Shown here: piece by piece, positions 43,529-52,790 of the stretch
Layout: the number at the start of each line of letters is the position of its first letter
Numbering within the stretch: position 1 is the first letter of the stretch
DNA from: UBA7803 sp041690675
GTDB lineage: Bacteria; Pseudomonadota; Gammaproteobacteria; Pseudomonadales; Azotimanducaceae
DNA: 64,000 nt
Direction: 5' to 3'
NCBI GenBank assembly: GCA_041690675.1
Contig: JAWLGU010000003.1
Span: 1 to 64,000 of the forward strand
Program-made: the position numbers and the translations under genes
Notes under the pieces: generated by a model
Seen by the model: the letters and a program-made list of their open reading frames with translations, nothing else
Databases searched by the model: none
Told to the model about the DNA's origin: nothing

Positions 43529-46066
43529 TCACAACGTCACACCCACCTCGAGTCCGTACGAACGCGGTCGCCCGTACATGGTGAAGTTCCACAGACCCGC
43601 TACCGAATTGGCGCCGATGCGATAACGCTCGTCCGTGAGATTCTTGCCCCAGAGCGTCACGTAGTAGCGATCCTCGGGACCGCGGTAGGTGATATTGGCA
43701 TCCCACAAGGTGCGCTCCGTCATCTGGGTGCGCGGCGAGTTGAACACCGACATCTCCGCTTCATCCTGATAGTTGACATTGACGTTGTACACCAGGGTGC
43801 CCACCGGCAGCCGCTGATCGTAGGTGGCGGAGACGGCCCACTTCCATTCGGGTGAGAACGGCACCCCGAGATTCGACAGATCTTCCTGCACGCCATCCAG
43901 ATCCAGGTCCAGAAGGAACTCGTCGTATTCGTGATCGAGATAACCCACGCCAGCCATGATCTGCAGATTGGGCATCGCCAGCCAGGTCACCTCGCCTTCC
44001 ACCCCCCAGGCCTGGGACACGCCGGCGTTGATGTTGATGGTCTCCTGGGTGGTGACGCCGAAGGCGTTGGTGAACGGCACCACCTGAGAGCGGATCAGAT
44101 CCTCGTACTCGGTATAGAAGATGGCGAGGTTCGTCTGCAGGGTACCCTGGGCGAACTGGCCCTTGAAACCGCCTTCCAGGTTCCAGTTGGTTTCCGGCTC
44201 GAACGGCTGACAGGTGGCCAGGCTCGAGCAGGTCTCGGTGAAGCCGCCGGAAATGAATCCGGTTGCGTAGCTGATGTAGGCCATGCTGGCATCCGTCACG
44301 TCGTAGTCCACCACGAGCCGGTAGGTGACCTCGTCCCAGCTTTCGTCGAAGGTTTCGGCGATCTGGTAAGCGCTGTCCGGCAGCGGCAGCTCGTGCGGCT
44401 TCAGGTCCTTCGGGCTGAAGCCTCCGCCGACCCGCGAGATGGTATTGGAGCGGGAGTCGAGGCACTCGCCGTCGACGATGACCTGATGCTTGGCCGGCGT
44501 GAGCGCCGTGCAGGGACCGCCCGGATTGGCCCGACGGAAGTACTCTTTCTCGTCTTCCGTATAGCGGATGCCGGCAGTGATGGACAGGCGCTGGGTGACG
44601 TCGAACGTACCGTCGAGGTAGAACGCCAGGGTTTCCCGGTCCTGCCGGGCGCCCGTGGTTGCCGGGTCGGTCAGGAAGTCCGGGTCCAGGGTCAGCAGGC
44701 CGCTGAGCCCGACGGTGCTGTAGGCGAGCATGTCCGTCTCTTCCTCGGCGTACAGGGCGCCCGCGACGAAGTTGAGCGCGCCGGTCAAGTTGGAGTTCAC
44801 CCGCAGCTCGTATTGATCCTGCTCGCGGGTGGTGTTGCGCGATGCGTCGAACAGCGAGGTGAACGCCTCGCCGGTGTAGGTATTGGGCAGGATCTCCTTC
44901 TGCTCGCGGGTTCCGATGATGAGCTTTGCCGTGTAGTCACCCGCCTCGAGTGTCTGATGCAGCTGGTAGCCTTTGACGTTCACCCGGTGCCCGGCGGAGA
45001 TGCAGAGCCCGTCCGCGTTGCCTTCCACGCACTGGTTGGTGACCCCGGTGCTCAGGATATCGTCCAGCCCCGCCTCGTGGACGCTCGGGAAGCCGAGCAG
45101 CGGCAGCAGCATGTCCGATTCGCTCTCGTTGACCCCGGGCGGCGAGCCGGAGTTGTCGTCGAGGTAGTCGAACATGAAGTAGGCTTCGTAACTGTCCACC
45201 GGCTGCCAGAGCAGCTTGAGCTTGCCGGCGAAGACGTCGGTGTTGTTCAGCTTCTCGCCGGATCCCACCGTGCGGGTGCTGATGCCGGGAGGCACGGGCG
45301 CCGGGCCGCCGAACAGCGGCGCGAAGTCGGGCCAGGTGGCCGTCGCCTTGTCGTTGGTGTAGAAGCCCTCGTCCTCGTCCCAGATCCCCACCGCCCGCAG
45401 GGCCAGATGGTCGTCGATCAGCGGGACGTTGAGGGCGAGGTTGAACTTCCGAATGTCGGCGGTGGGGCCGTCGTCGCCATCGAACCGGCCGTACTGGAAC
45501 GAGAAGTCGGCGTGGTATTCGTTCATCTCCGGGCGCTTGGTGACGATGGCGATGGCGCCGCCGGTGGCACTCTTGCCGAACAACGTGCCTTGGGGACCGC
45601 GGTAGACCTCGATGCGGTCCACGTCGAACAGCTCCACGAACTGGGCCTGGACGTTGGACAACGCGAACTCGTCCACCAGCAGCACCACGGAAGAATCCTG
45701 GGTCACCAGGATCGAGTTCTGGCCCGTGCCACGCACACCGCCGGCGATGGCGCGAAACCCCGGCTGCTGACCCAGGGCAACGCCCGGCGACAGCTCGCCG
45801 ATGGCGAGGATATCGTTGCGGAACTGATTCCGGAGCACCTCCTCGGAAATCGCGGTGACGGCGATGGGGACTTCCTGCGCCGCCGTTTCGCGCTTGGTGC
45901 CGGTAACCAGGATCTCTTCGATCACCCGATCCCTTGCCTGTGCCGGCTCAGCGGCAATGGTTGCCGCTTCCGCTGTCGCAAGCTGCAGTCCCAGGATGGC
46001 AAGGCCGATGGATGCCGAGCGAATGGCCGCGCGCACGCCCGCGCGGCCGGTGGCCGTCTTCCGCAT
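43529..46066 (-). CDS. TonB-dependent receptor
   Basis: 845 residues with a signal peptide (IRSASIGLAILGLQLATAEA), TonB-box-like DRVIEEILVTGTKRETAAQ, plug with YRGPQGTLFGKSATGGAIAIVT and a barrel ending GLEVGVTL. It is a paralog of the receptor at 39080. First gene of a minus-strand run (receptor, MFS, VOC, receptor). Two candidate operators lie in the 162-base divergent region upstream. Confidence 0.94.
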   Translation of the reverse strand: MRKTATGRAGVRAAIRSASIGLAILGLQLATAEAATIAAEPAQARDRVIEEILVTGTKRETAAQEVPIAVTAISEEVLRNQFRNDILAIGELSPGVALGQQPGFRAIAGGVRGTGQNSILVTQDSSVVLLVDEFALSNVQAQFVELFDVDRIEVYRGPQGTLFGKSATGGAIAIVTKRPEMNEYHADFSFQYGRFDGDDGPTADIRKFNLALNVPLIDDHLALRAVGIWDEDEGFYTNDKATATWPDFAPLFGGPAPVPPGISTRTVGSGEKLNNTDVFAGKLKLLWQPVDSYEAYFMFDYLDDNSGSPPGVNESESDMLLPLLGFPSVHEAGLDDILSTGVTNQCVEGNADGLCISAGHRVNVKGYQLHQTLEAGDYTAKLIIGTREQKEILPNTYTGEAFTSLFDASRNTTREQDQYELRVNSNLTGALNFVAGALYAEEETDMLAYSTVGLSGLLTLDPDFLTDPATTGARQDRETLAFYLDGTFDVTQRLSITAGIRYTEDEKEYFRRANPGGPCTALTPAKHQVIVDGECLDSRSNTISRVGGGFSPKDLKPHELPLPDSAYQIAETFDESWDEVTYRLVVDYDVTDASMAYISYATGFISGGFTETCSSLATCQPFEPETNWNLEGGFKGQFAQGTLQTNLAIFYTEYEDLIRSQVVPFTNAFGVTTQETININAGVSQAWGVEGEVTWLAMPNLQIMAGVGYLDHEYDEFLLDLDLDGVQEDLSNLGVPFSPEWKWAVSATYDQRLPVGTLVYNVNVNYQDEAEMSVFNSPRTQMTERTLWDANITYRGPEDRYYVTLWGKNLTDERYRIGANSVAGLWNFTMYGRPRSYGLEVGVTL

Positions 46067-46085
46067 GATTTACTCTCCCCTCTCA

Positions 46086-46107
46086 AAACCATCTGTTCTG
46101 ACGGTTT
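46086..46107. promoter_or_regulatory. Candidate operator proximal to TonB receptor
   Basis: AAACCATCT-GTTC-TGACGGTTT matches 16 of 18 fixed consensus positions. It lies 19 bases upstream of the receptor start at 46066, where it could block transcription initiation or elongation. Confidence 0.55.
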
Positions 46108-46141
46108 ACGCATACCACATCCTCGCGCGGGAGTCACTACA

Positions 46142-46163
46142 ATACCGTCACGTCAGACGGAAA
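46142..46163. promoter_or_regulatory. Candidate operator proximal to SDR operon
   Basis: ATACCGTCA-CGTC-AGACGGAAA; inner arms CCGTCA and AGACGG pair at 5 of 6 positions. It ends 65 bases before ATG 46229 and is the second copy in the same divergent region, one per direction. Confidence 0.52.
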
Positions 46164-46228
46164 TATTGCCAAGGCGCTGGGAGGGGGTTAGCTTTGCTGT
46201 TCGTTCCGAGTGGCGTGGGGGAGGAACC

Positions 46229-47113
46229 ATGACCAACACGACGACGCATGTCCGTGGCAAGACGGCCATCGTTACGGGCGCCGCGGTTGGACTCGGCAAC
46301 GCGTATGCCCGCGCCCTGGCCCGGGCCGGTGCGAACGTTTCCGTCTGCGACGTACGCGAGGAGGTCGCGTCCCTGCGGGACGAACTGGCGAGCGCCGGCA
46401 TAGAGGCGTTGGCATGGCGCGCGGACGTTTCGGACCCCGCCGACGTGCGCCGGGTCGTCGACGGAACACGCGAGGCGCTCGGCGGCATCGATATTCTCGT
46501 CAACAATGCCGGGGTCTGGGGCGCCAGCGTCGCCGACGATGACCTGGACAAGACCCTGGTGGATTACGACCGGATCGTCGGGACCAATCTCAAGGGCGAG
46601 TTCCTGTTCGGGCGGGCAGTCATTCCCATCATGCTCGAGCAGGGCAGGGGCGGGGAGATCGTCAACATTGCAACCGATCACATGGTTACCTGCGGCACGC
46701 CGAACGAGATCTGCCCGAAGCTGCCGGCCTGCCCTTGGAAGGATGCGCCTCGTCCCACCGGTGGTGGCGAGATCATGGACCTCTACGACGCGAGCAAATG
46801 GGCCCTGAACGGCTTGACCTTCGCGTGGGCCAAGGCTCTGCGCCCCTACAACATCCGGGTCAACGCCTTCTGCATGGGCGCCACAGACTCCTATATGCTG
46901 CGGTCGTTCCACAACTTCGATCCCTCTCCGGAGGAGGAAGCGTCGTGGATGTCGGCTGAGGACAACGCTCAGGCGCTGATCGACCTGCTGGAAGAGGGCC
47001 CGCGAGGCCGCACGGGGGAGAACATGAACTTCTGCGTGGGCCGGCCGTGCCGCCTGGAGCCGTCGCTGCCGCCCATCTACATTCGGCAGGAGGACATCGA
47101 TGTCGTTGCTTGA
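46229..47113 (+). CDS. SDR family oxidoreductase
   Basis: 294 residues from ATG 46229 (GGGGGAGGAACC upstream). TGAAVGLGNA, NNAGVWG and catalytic YDASK are present. Between the Ser strand and the Tyr is a long insertion with Cys residues (CGTPNEICPKLPACPW), shared in shortened form by the next SDR. Its end overlaps the next SDR start by 14 bases. The pair probably arose by tandem duplication. Confidence 0.9.
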   Translation: MTNTTTHVRGKTAIVTGAAVGLGNAYARALARAGANVSVCDVREEVASLRDELASAGIEALAWRADVSDPADVRRVVDGTREALGGIDILVNNAGVWGASVADDDLDKTLVDYDRIVGTNLKGEFLFGRAVIPIMLEQGRGGEIVNIATDHMVTCGTPNEICPKLPACPWKDAPRPTGGGEIMDLYDASKWALNGLTFAWAKALRPYNIRVNAFCMGATDSYMLRSFHNFDPSPEEEASWMSAEDNAQALIDLLEEGPRGRTGENMNFCVGRPCRLEPSLPPIYIRQEDIDVVA

Positions 47114-47894
47114 CGGAAGGGTCGCCATCGTCAGTGGCGCTGCCCGCGGTCTCGGTGAAGCGTTCGCCCGGCGGCTGGCCGCAGAAGGTGCCGGTGTGCT
47201 GTTGTTCGACGTGTTACCTGAAGTGAACGAGGTCGCCCGGGAGATCGCGGACGGTGCCGGAGGAAAGATCCTCGCGGAGGTCGCCGACGTGAGCCAGCGG
47301 CGCGATGTGGAGCGTGTGGTGCAGCGGGCGGTGAGCGAGCTGGGCGGTGTGGACGTCCTGGTCAACAACGCCGGCACCTGGCGCAGCACGCCGGTCGACA
47401 GCCCCTGGGAGCAGGCCCTGGAAGACTGGGGCTTCATCATGGATACCAACCTCAAGGGGCTGCTGATGTTGTCGCGCGTCTGCGTGCCGCACATGCGCGA
47501 GCGCGGCGGCGGTGACATCGTCAACATTTCCACCTACTACGTGCTGCCGGCACGCAGCGGCGGCACCAATCCCCCCAATACCGATCTCTACAATGCCTCC
47601 AAATGGGGCATCAACGGCTTCACCGACGCCTGGTCCAAGTATCTGGCCAAGGACCACATCCGGGTCAACGCGTTGTGCCTGGGTGCCACGGATACGCCCA
47701 TGCTGCGCGGTCTGTTCGAGGGGGGGCGGTTGCCGGACGGCCTTGCCGAAGTGGTCATGCAGCCGGAGCGGATCGCTCAGTTGCTGATCGATCTGCTTCA
47801 GGATGGCCGCACCGGCGAGAACGTCGGAGCCTGGGTGGGCGAACCGGTGGAACTGGGCCCGGTGAAGGCGCCGCACCGGCGTATCACGGGCTGA
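47100..47894 (+). CDS. SDR family oxidoreductase
   Basis: 264 residues. The RBS AGGAGGACATCG lies inside the preceding gene. SGAARGLGEA, NNAGTWR, INISTYYVLPA and catalytic YNASK are present. It is similar in plan to the preceding SDR (LYxASKWxxNGFT), supporting a duplicated pair with perhaps a heteromeric or two-step role. The MFS gene follows with overlap. Confidence 0.9.
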   Translation: MSLLDGRVAIVSGAARGLGEAFARRLAAEGAGVLLFDVLPEVNEVAREIADGAGGKILAEVADVSQRRDVERVVQRAVSELGGVDVLVNNAGTWRSTPVDSPWEQALEDWGFIMDTNLKGLLMLSRVCVPHMRERGGGDIVNISTYYVLPARSGGTNPPNTDLYNASKWGINGFTDAWSKYLAKDHIRVNALCLGATDTPMLRGLFEGGRLPDGLAEVVMQPERIAQLLIDLLQDGRTGENVGAWVGEPVELGPVKAPHRRITG

Positions 47895-49258
47895 AGACGG
47901 TAGCGGAAATCGAACCTGCGGCGGGCGGGGCGCAACCCCCGTCGGAGGAGGCACCCTGGCCCGCGCCGGCGTTGGGCTGGTACGCGGTGGTGGTGCTGTT
48001 CATTGGTTCCATCTTCTCCTTTCTCGACCGCCAGGTCATCGCCCTGATGGTCGAGCACATCAAGGTGGACCTGGGTCTGAACGACTTCGAGATCGGCCTG
48101 CTGCAGGGACCGCCCTTCGGCATCTTCTATGCCATGATGTCGATCCCCATCGCCGTGCTGGCCGACCGTGCCAACCGGCGCAACATCGTGGTGGTCGGCG
48201 TCACCTTCTGGAGCCTGGCCACGGCGGCGTGCGGATTGGCGGGGAACTTCGTGCAGCTGTTTCTGGCCCGGGTCGGTGTGGGTAGCGGTGAGGCGTGCCT
48301 GTCACCGTGCGCATACTCCATGATCAGCGATTACTTCCGGCGTCATCAGCTGCCGCTGGCGATGAGCGTGTTCACCATGGGCAACCTGTCCGGTGTCGGG
48401 CTCGCCATGATCATCGGCGGTGGCGTGCTCGCATACGCCGAGAGCCTCGGTGAGATCGTTCTCTGGGGGATCGGAGAGGTCGAGCCCTGGCAGTTCACGT
48501 TCCTGGTCATCGGCCTGCCCGGGCTGCTGCTGGCGCTCTTGATGCTGACGGTGCGGGAGCCGCCCCGGCGCGGTGCTCTGCGCGATCAGGGCAGCACCAG
48601 TCTCAAGGCCTTCCTCGCGTTCGTCGCAGCCCACCGGCGCACTTTCAGCAGCCTGTTCGGAAGCTTCACTCTGCTGGTCATGGTGGCCTACGGCAACTTC
48701 GCCTGGGTGCCCACGTTCTTCATCCGCAGCTTCGGTTGGACACCCGCAGAGGCGGGGTCGGTATATGGCACCGTCGTGGCGGTCTTCGGTACCGGCGGGG
48801 CATTTTTCGGCGGCTGGCTGGCGAGCTGGCTGTCGGGCCGCGGCTATGCGGATGCCCCGTACCGGGCGACACTGCTGTGCTCGCTGCCTCTGGTGCCGTT
48901 GGCGCTGTTCGTGTACCTGGTGGCCCCCGACGGACGCTGGGCGGCGTTGCTGTACGCGCCTTATCAGTTCTTCAGCGCTGTGCCCGCCGGTCTCGCCGCA
49001 GCCGCGATGATGACGATCACTCCCAACGAGATGCGGGCGAAGATCTCGTCGGCTTACCTCTTCTTCAGCAACTTCATCGGCCTGTCTCTGGGTGCAGCCA
49101 CCGTCGGCTTCATCACCCACAACATCTTCGGCGACGACGCCCGGGTGGGTGAATCGCTGGCCATCGTCAACGTCCTCGGCATACCCCTCGCGGTCTTGGC
49201 CATCTGGCTCGGCATGAGAACCTATCGCGACGGTGTGGCCCGGCTGTCGGCTCAGTAG
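47891..49258 (+). CDS. MFS transporter, spinster-like
   Basis: About 455 residues. FSFLDRQVIALMVEHIKVDLG, LADRANRRNIV and GVGSGEACLSPCAYSMISDYF match the spinster-like MFS at 35806. The start is unclear: no ATG or GTG occurs in frame before TM1. CTG 47891, overlapping the SDR stop in a CTGA arrangement, gives a polar tail like that of the 35806 protein; TTG 47972 would start just before TM1. The frame continues open upstream inside the SDR gene. Transporter of the SDR-Rieske operon. Confidence 0.85.
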   Translation: MKTVAEIEPAAGGAQPPSEEAPWPAPALGWYAVVVLFIGSIFSFLDRQVIALMVEHIKVDLGLNDFEIGLLQGPPFGIFYAMMSIPIAVLADRANRRNIVVVGVTFWSLATAACGLAGNFVQLFLARVGVGSGEACLSPCAYSMISDYFRRHQLPLAMSVFTMGNLSGVGLAMIIGGGVLAYAESLGEIVLWGIGEVEPWQFTFLVIGLPGLLLALLMLTVREPPRRGALRDQGSTSLKAFLAFVAAHRRTFSSLFGSFTLLVMVAYGNFAWVPTFFIRSFGWTPAEAGSVYGTVVAVFGTGGAFFGGWLASWLSGRGYADAPYRATLLCSLPLVPLALFVYLVAPDGRWAALLYAPYQFFSAVPAGLAAAAMMTITPNEMRAKISSAYLFFSNFIGLSLGAATVGFITHNIFGDDARVGESLAIVNVLGIPLAVLAIWLGMRTYRDGVARLSAQ

Positions 49259-49324
49259 TTTCCCTGATGTTCGTGCTGCGCTGTGCGGTTTTATCTTAAC
49301 GGGGAGCAGCGAGCAGGATGTCCC

Positions 49325-50869
49325 ATGATCGAGACGAAGACCGGCACCAGCCGTTCCGCAGGCGCTACTTATCAGACGTTGCTGGACGAAGACAGCCACC
49401 CGGTTCCCGAGATCATGCGGGTGGAATCCCCGCTGCCGCCGGGGCCGACCAAGGTGCCGGCCGAGCGGTACTACTCCCGTGCATTCCACGACCGCGAAGT
49501 GGAGAAGGTGTGGAAGCGCGTTTGGCAGATGGCCTGCCACGAGGACGACATTCCCGACGTCGGCGACTACACCATCTACGACATCGCGCACCTGTCCTTC
49601 CTGGTCGTACGCACCGGTGAAGAGGAATTCAAGGCTTTTCACAACGCCTGCCTGCATCGCGGCCGCTTGTTGAAGCCTCATGGGGGCAAGCGGGCGCGGG
49701 AGATTCGTTGCGCATTCCATGGCTGGGCCTGGCACCTCGATGGTGCGCTGAAGGAGGTGCCCTGTCATTGGGACTTTCCCACGGTGACCGAGAAGGAGTA
49801 TTCGCTGCCCGAGGTGCAGGTCGGGCGCTGGGGCGGATTCGTGTTCATCAATCCCGATCCGCACGCGGAGTCGCTGGAACGTTTCCTGGGCAACTTGAGC
49901 GAGCAGTTCCCGAACCTGCCGTACGAGCGGCGTTACAAGAGTGCCCACGTGGCGAAGATCCTGCGCTGCAACTGGAAGGTGGCTCAGGAGGCCTTCAGCG
50001 AGGCGTATCACGTCATCGCCACCCATCCGACCATTCTCGAGACCATCGGCGATGCCAACACCCAGTACGACGTGTTCGGTAACTACAGCCGTGCCATGTC
50101 GCCTCAGTTCACCGCCAGCCCCCATCTCGCGGGCAGGGAGCCGGAGCCTTTGGAGGATGCCCGCATGTATACCCGGCTGCGTCATGCCCTGACCGGTCAC
50201 GTCTACGAGCGCGGCGAGGACGGCCTCGTGCACGTCACCAATCACCGGGGCGAGGTGAGCAAGTTCCGGCCGGACGGCGTCTGGGTGGAAGGGCCGTTGA
50301 CCCACGCGGACCCGAACATGTGTAACTGGATCGGGGGCAAGCAGCTGCCCGGCGCGGAAACGGTCGCCCTCGCGCCCCCGCCGAAGGTGCCGAAGAACAA
50401 GAATCTCCGCCAGGTCGCCGCAGAGCCGATACGGGAGCAGTTCCGTCAGGTGCTGGGCGACATGATGGATCGGGTGAGCGATGCCGAACTGCTCGATTCC
50501 ATCTATCTCACGGTATTTCCCAACTTCCATCCCTGGGGATCGTTCAATCAGATCGTCTACCGCTTCCGCCCCCATGGGGACGATCCCGATGAGTGCATCA
50601 TGGAATGCATGTATCTCTCGCCGACACCCCCCGGAGAGAGTCGGCCGCCCGCGGCACCCGTGCACCACCTCGGTCCCGATGACGATTGGACGGATGCGCC
50701 TGAGCTCGGGATGCTGGCGAAGGTGTTCAATCAGGATGTGGTCAACATGCCCGAGGTGCAACGGGGCTTGAAGACGATGCAGCGTCCCGAGATCATCTTC
50801 GCCGACTACGGCGAGACCAAGCCGCGGCACTTTCACATGTTGCTGGAGCAGTGGCTGGAACGACCGTGA
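49325..50869 (+). CDS. Rieske non-heme iron oxygenase, alpha subunit, with Glu at the bridging position
   Basis: 514 residues, longer than the other two. Rieske ligands C109-L-H111 and C129-A-F-H132. The iron-site stretch reads QEAFSEAYHVIATH with His229 and His234, but the bridging acidic residue is Glu222 where most family members have Asp. An insertion of about 100 residues after the iron site (residues 245-350) explains the length. GTG 49283 is an alternative start without a good RBS. It is followed by a truncated hemoglobin gene 28 bases on. Confidence 0.93.
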   Translation: MIETKTGTSRSAGATYQTLLDEDSHPVPEIMRVESPLPPGPTKVPAERYYSRAFHDREVEKVWKRVWQMACHEDDIPDVGDYTIYDIAHLSFLVVRTGEEEFKAFHNACLHRGRLLKPHGGKRAREIRCAFHGWAWHLDGALKEVPCHWDFPTVTEKEYSLPEVQVGRWGGFVFINPDPHAESLERFLGNLSEQFPNLPYERRYKSAHVAKILRCNWKVAQEAFSEAYHVIATHPTILETIGDANTQYDVFGNYSRAMSPQFTASPHLAGREPEPLEDARMYTRLRHALTGHVYERGEDGLVHVTNHRGEVSKFRPDGVWVEGPLTHADPNMCNWIGGKQLPGAETVALAPPPKVPKNKNLRQVAAEPIREQFRQVLGDMMDRVSDAELLDSIYLTVFPNFHPWGSFNQIVYRFRPHGDDPDECIMECMYLSPTPPGESRPPAAPVHHLGPDDDWTDAPELGMLAKVFNQDVVNMPEVQRGLKTMQRPEIIFADYGETKPRHFHMLLEQWLERP

Positions 50870-50897
50870 CCCGACGAATTGACGAGGAGGCAGTTGG

Positions 50898-51320
50898 ATG
50901 GCCCGGTCCCCGTACGAGATTCTTGGCGAAGAAGGTATCCGCCGGTTGGCAGACACCTTCTACGAGGTGATGGACGAGCTGCCGCAGGCTGCGGAGGTTC
51001 GCGCCATGCATGCGCAGAATCTCGATGACATCAAGCGAAAGCTCGCCGCCTATCTGACCGGCTGGATGGGTGGTCCGCCCGTCTATCTGGCGATGACGGG
51101 CACGGTCTGTCTGACGGAGCCGCACGCGCCTTACGCCATCGGCCGCCGGGAACGGGATCAGTGGCTGATGTGCATGGACGAGGCGCTGGAACGAATCGGT
51201 GCCAGCGACGAGCTGAAGGCGATGCTGAAGGAACCGATGTTCCGGATCGCCGACACAGTGCGCAACCGCGACGAGCGGAGGCAGGACGACCGCGACCCGA
51301 ACATCATCGCCGTAGGCTAG
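50898..51320 (+). CDS. Group II truncated hemoglobin
   Basis: 140 residues. The segment TGWMGGPPVYL, proximal His76 in EPHAPYAIG, and RERDQWLMCMDEAL form the TrHbII signature; Tyr22 is a candidate B10 residue. Group II globins bind O2, NO or peroxides and can deliver or detoxify them. It sits between a Rieske oxygenase and an acyl-CoA dehydrogenase-fold protein, both possible O2 users, so an oxygen or peroxide role is plausible. RBS GAGGAGG precedes ATG 50898. Confidence 0.92.
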   Translation: MARSPYEILGEEGIRRLADTFYEVMDELPQAAEVRAMHAQNLDDIKRKLAAYLTGWMGGPPVYLAMTGTVCLTEPHAPYAIGRRERDQWLMCMDEALERIGASDELKAMLKEPMFRIADTVRNRDERRQDDRDPNIIAVG

Positions 51321-51371
51321 AGCGGCCGGTCGGCGCCGAGGCTCTCCGCGCTATTGAATCCGAGGTGGACA

Positions 51372-51393
51372 ATACCGTCAACCGCGACGGTTT
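51372..51393. promoter_or_regulatory. Candidate operator upstream of acyl-CoA dehydrogenase-like gene
   Basis: ATACCGTCA-ACCG-CGACGGTTT matches 16 of 18 fixed positions. It lies in the 178-base gap between the truncated hemoglobin and ATG 51499, ending 105 bases before the latter, suggesting a separate promoter for that gene. Confidence 0.5.
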
Positions 51394-51498
51394 CCGTTGT
51401 CTCGAGCAAAACCTTGTTCTACGCTCGACACCGTACTTGCGGCCACGGCAGCGGATTGCCGGGCCGACGCACGAGGAAATACACGAGGACAGCAGACG

Positions 51499-52713
51499 AT
51501 GGATTCCACACAGCTCAGGGCCCGGCTGGACCGGGTCGAGAACCTTCGCGAGCAGATCACCGCCGGCGGTGACGAGGCGCAGACGCTACGGCGTCTGCCG
51601 CACGATCTGGTGGCGACCCTGGTGGACGAGGGGTTCTTCCGCTTCACGTTGCCGGAGCCTCTGGGCGGCGAGAATGCCAGCTCGATGCAGACCATCGAGA
51701 TTCTGGAGGCGCTTGCCGCCATCGACGCTTCCGTGGCGTGGAACGTGATGCTGGGATCCGAGATCAATGCCATGGCGGCCGGCGGAATGGCTCCGGAGCT
51801 GGCCCGGGAGGTCTACCTGGAGAACCCGGGCGTCATCATGTGCGGCGGTGGCGGGCCGGGGAGCACGCCGCCTCGGGCCGAGCGTCAGGAAGACGGTGGC
51901 GTGCGGGTGTGGGGCCAGACCACGTTCATCAGCGGCTGTCACAACGCCCACTGGTGTTTCATGGGCGCGCCCCTGATGAAGGGTGACGAGCCGGAGCTCG
52001 ACGGTGACGGCCGCCCGAAGGTCAAGCTGTGGTTTCTTCCCAGGGACCAGTGGGAGATCGTGGATACCTGGGATGTGGCGGGTCTTCGCGGCTCGGGAAG
52101 CCACGACGTGAGGGCGGAGGGCGCCTATGTGGCGCCGCGTTTCGTGGACGTCGATCTGGTGAGTCTGCCGGCCCACTACGAAAATCCGGTGTTCCGGATC
52201 CCGGTGCCGCTGCGCCTTGCTTACAACAAGGCGGCGGTAGCTCTCGGCGTGGCCAAGGGAGCACTGGAGAGCTTTGCCGATCTGGCTCAGAACAAGATTC
52301 CCATGTTGTCCTCCTCGACGCTGCGTAACCGGCCCATCGCCCAATACCGCATGGGGGAATGCATGGCAGACTACCGCGCTGTTCGAAGCTACGTGATGAG
52401 CGCCATGGAGGCTGTGGAGGACGAGCTCTGGGCAGGTGCGCCGGTGCCAGGCGCCAGAACCACCCAGGATGCGCGCCTGGCTTGCGTGCACGCGGCCAAC
52501 GTCTGCATGCGAATCGTGGACACGATGCACAACTCCGCCGGCACCAGCGGCATGCGCATGCACGCGCCGCTGGAGCGGAAGCTGCGCGATGCTCACGGCT
52601 GCGCCAGCCATCGCTGGGTGTCGCATCCGCTGTACCAGGATCTCGGCGCCATCTTCCTCGGCCATCCGCCGAGTGACGAGCTCGCCGGAACGGGCCAGCC
52701 GACCACCCGATGA
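51499..52713 (+). CDS. Acyl-CoA dehydrogenase-fold flavoprotein (HsaA-like monooxygenase or dehydrogenase)
   Basis: 404 residues from ATG 51499; the frame is open for 34 codons upstream across the candidate operator, so the inner start is preferred. FRFTLPEPLGGENASSMQT, GQTTFISGCHNAHW and WDVAGLRGSGSHDV are acyl-CoA dehydrogenase-superfamily motifs; the latter resembles group D flavin monooxygenases such as HsaA, which hydroxylate phenols with a separate flavin reductase. No obvious catalytic Glu of true acyl-CoA dehydrogenases was located. No flavin reductase is adjacent. Confidence 0.83.
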   Translation: MDSTQLRARLDRVENLREQITAGGDEAQTLRRLPHDLVATLVDEGFFRFTLPEPLGGENASSMQTIEILEALAAIDASVAWNVMLGSEINAMAAGGMAPELAREVYLENPGVIMCGGGGPGSTPPRAERQEDGGVRVWGQTTFISGCHNAHWCFMGAPLMKGDEPELDGDGRPKVKLWFLPRDQWEIVDTWDVAGLRGSGSHDVRAEGAYVAPRFVDVDLVSLPAHYENPVFRIPVPLRLAYNKAAVALGVAKGALESFADLAQNKIPMLSSSTLRNRPIAQYRMGECMADYRAVRSYVMSAMEAVEDELWAGAPVPGARTTQDARLACVHAANVCMRIVDTMHNSAGTSGMRMHAPLERKLRDAHGCASHRWVSHPLYQDLGAIFLGHPPSDELAGTGQPTTR

Positions 52714-52790
52714 GGCGCAGCGACAGCCGGCGCCTCCACTAAGTGGTGCTGCTCACCCTGCCGCTACGCTGTCGTTACCCGCTGTGGTGG

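Noticed and set aside
43931..46228. Long plus-strand extension upstream of the SDR at 46229
   Set aside because: It is antisense to the TonB receptor and the SDR has a clear RBS and family start at 46229.
48302..50956. 884-codon minus-strand open frame
   Set aside because: Antisense to the MFS and Rieske genes, which have full family signatures; the frame shows no recognisable domain.
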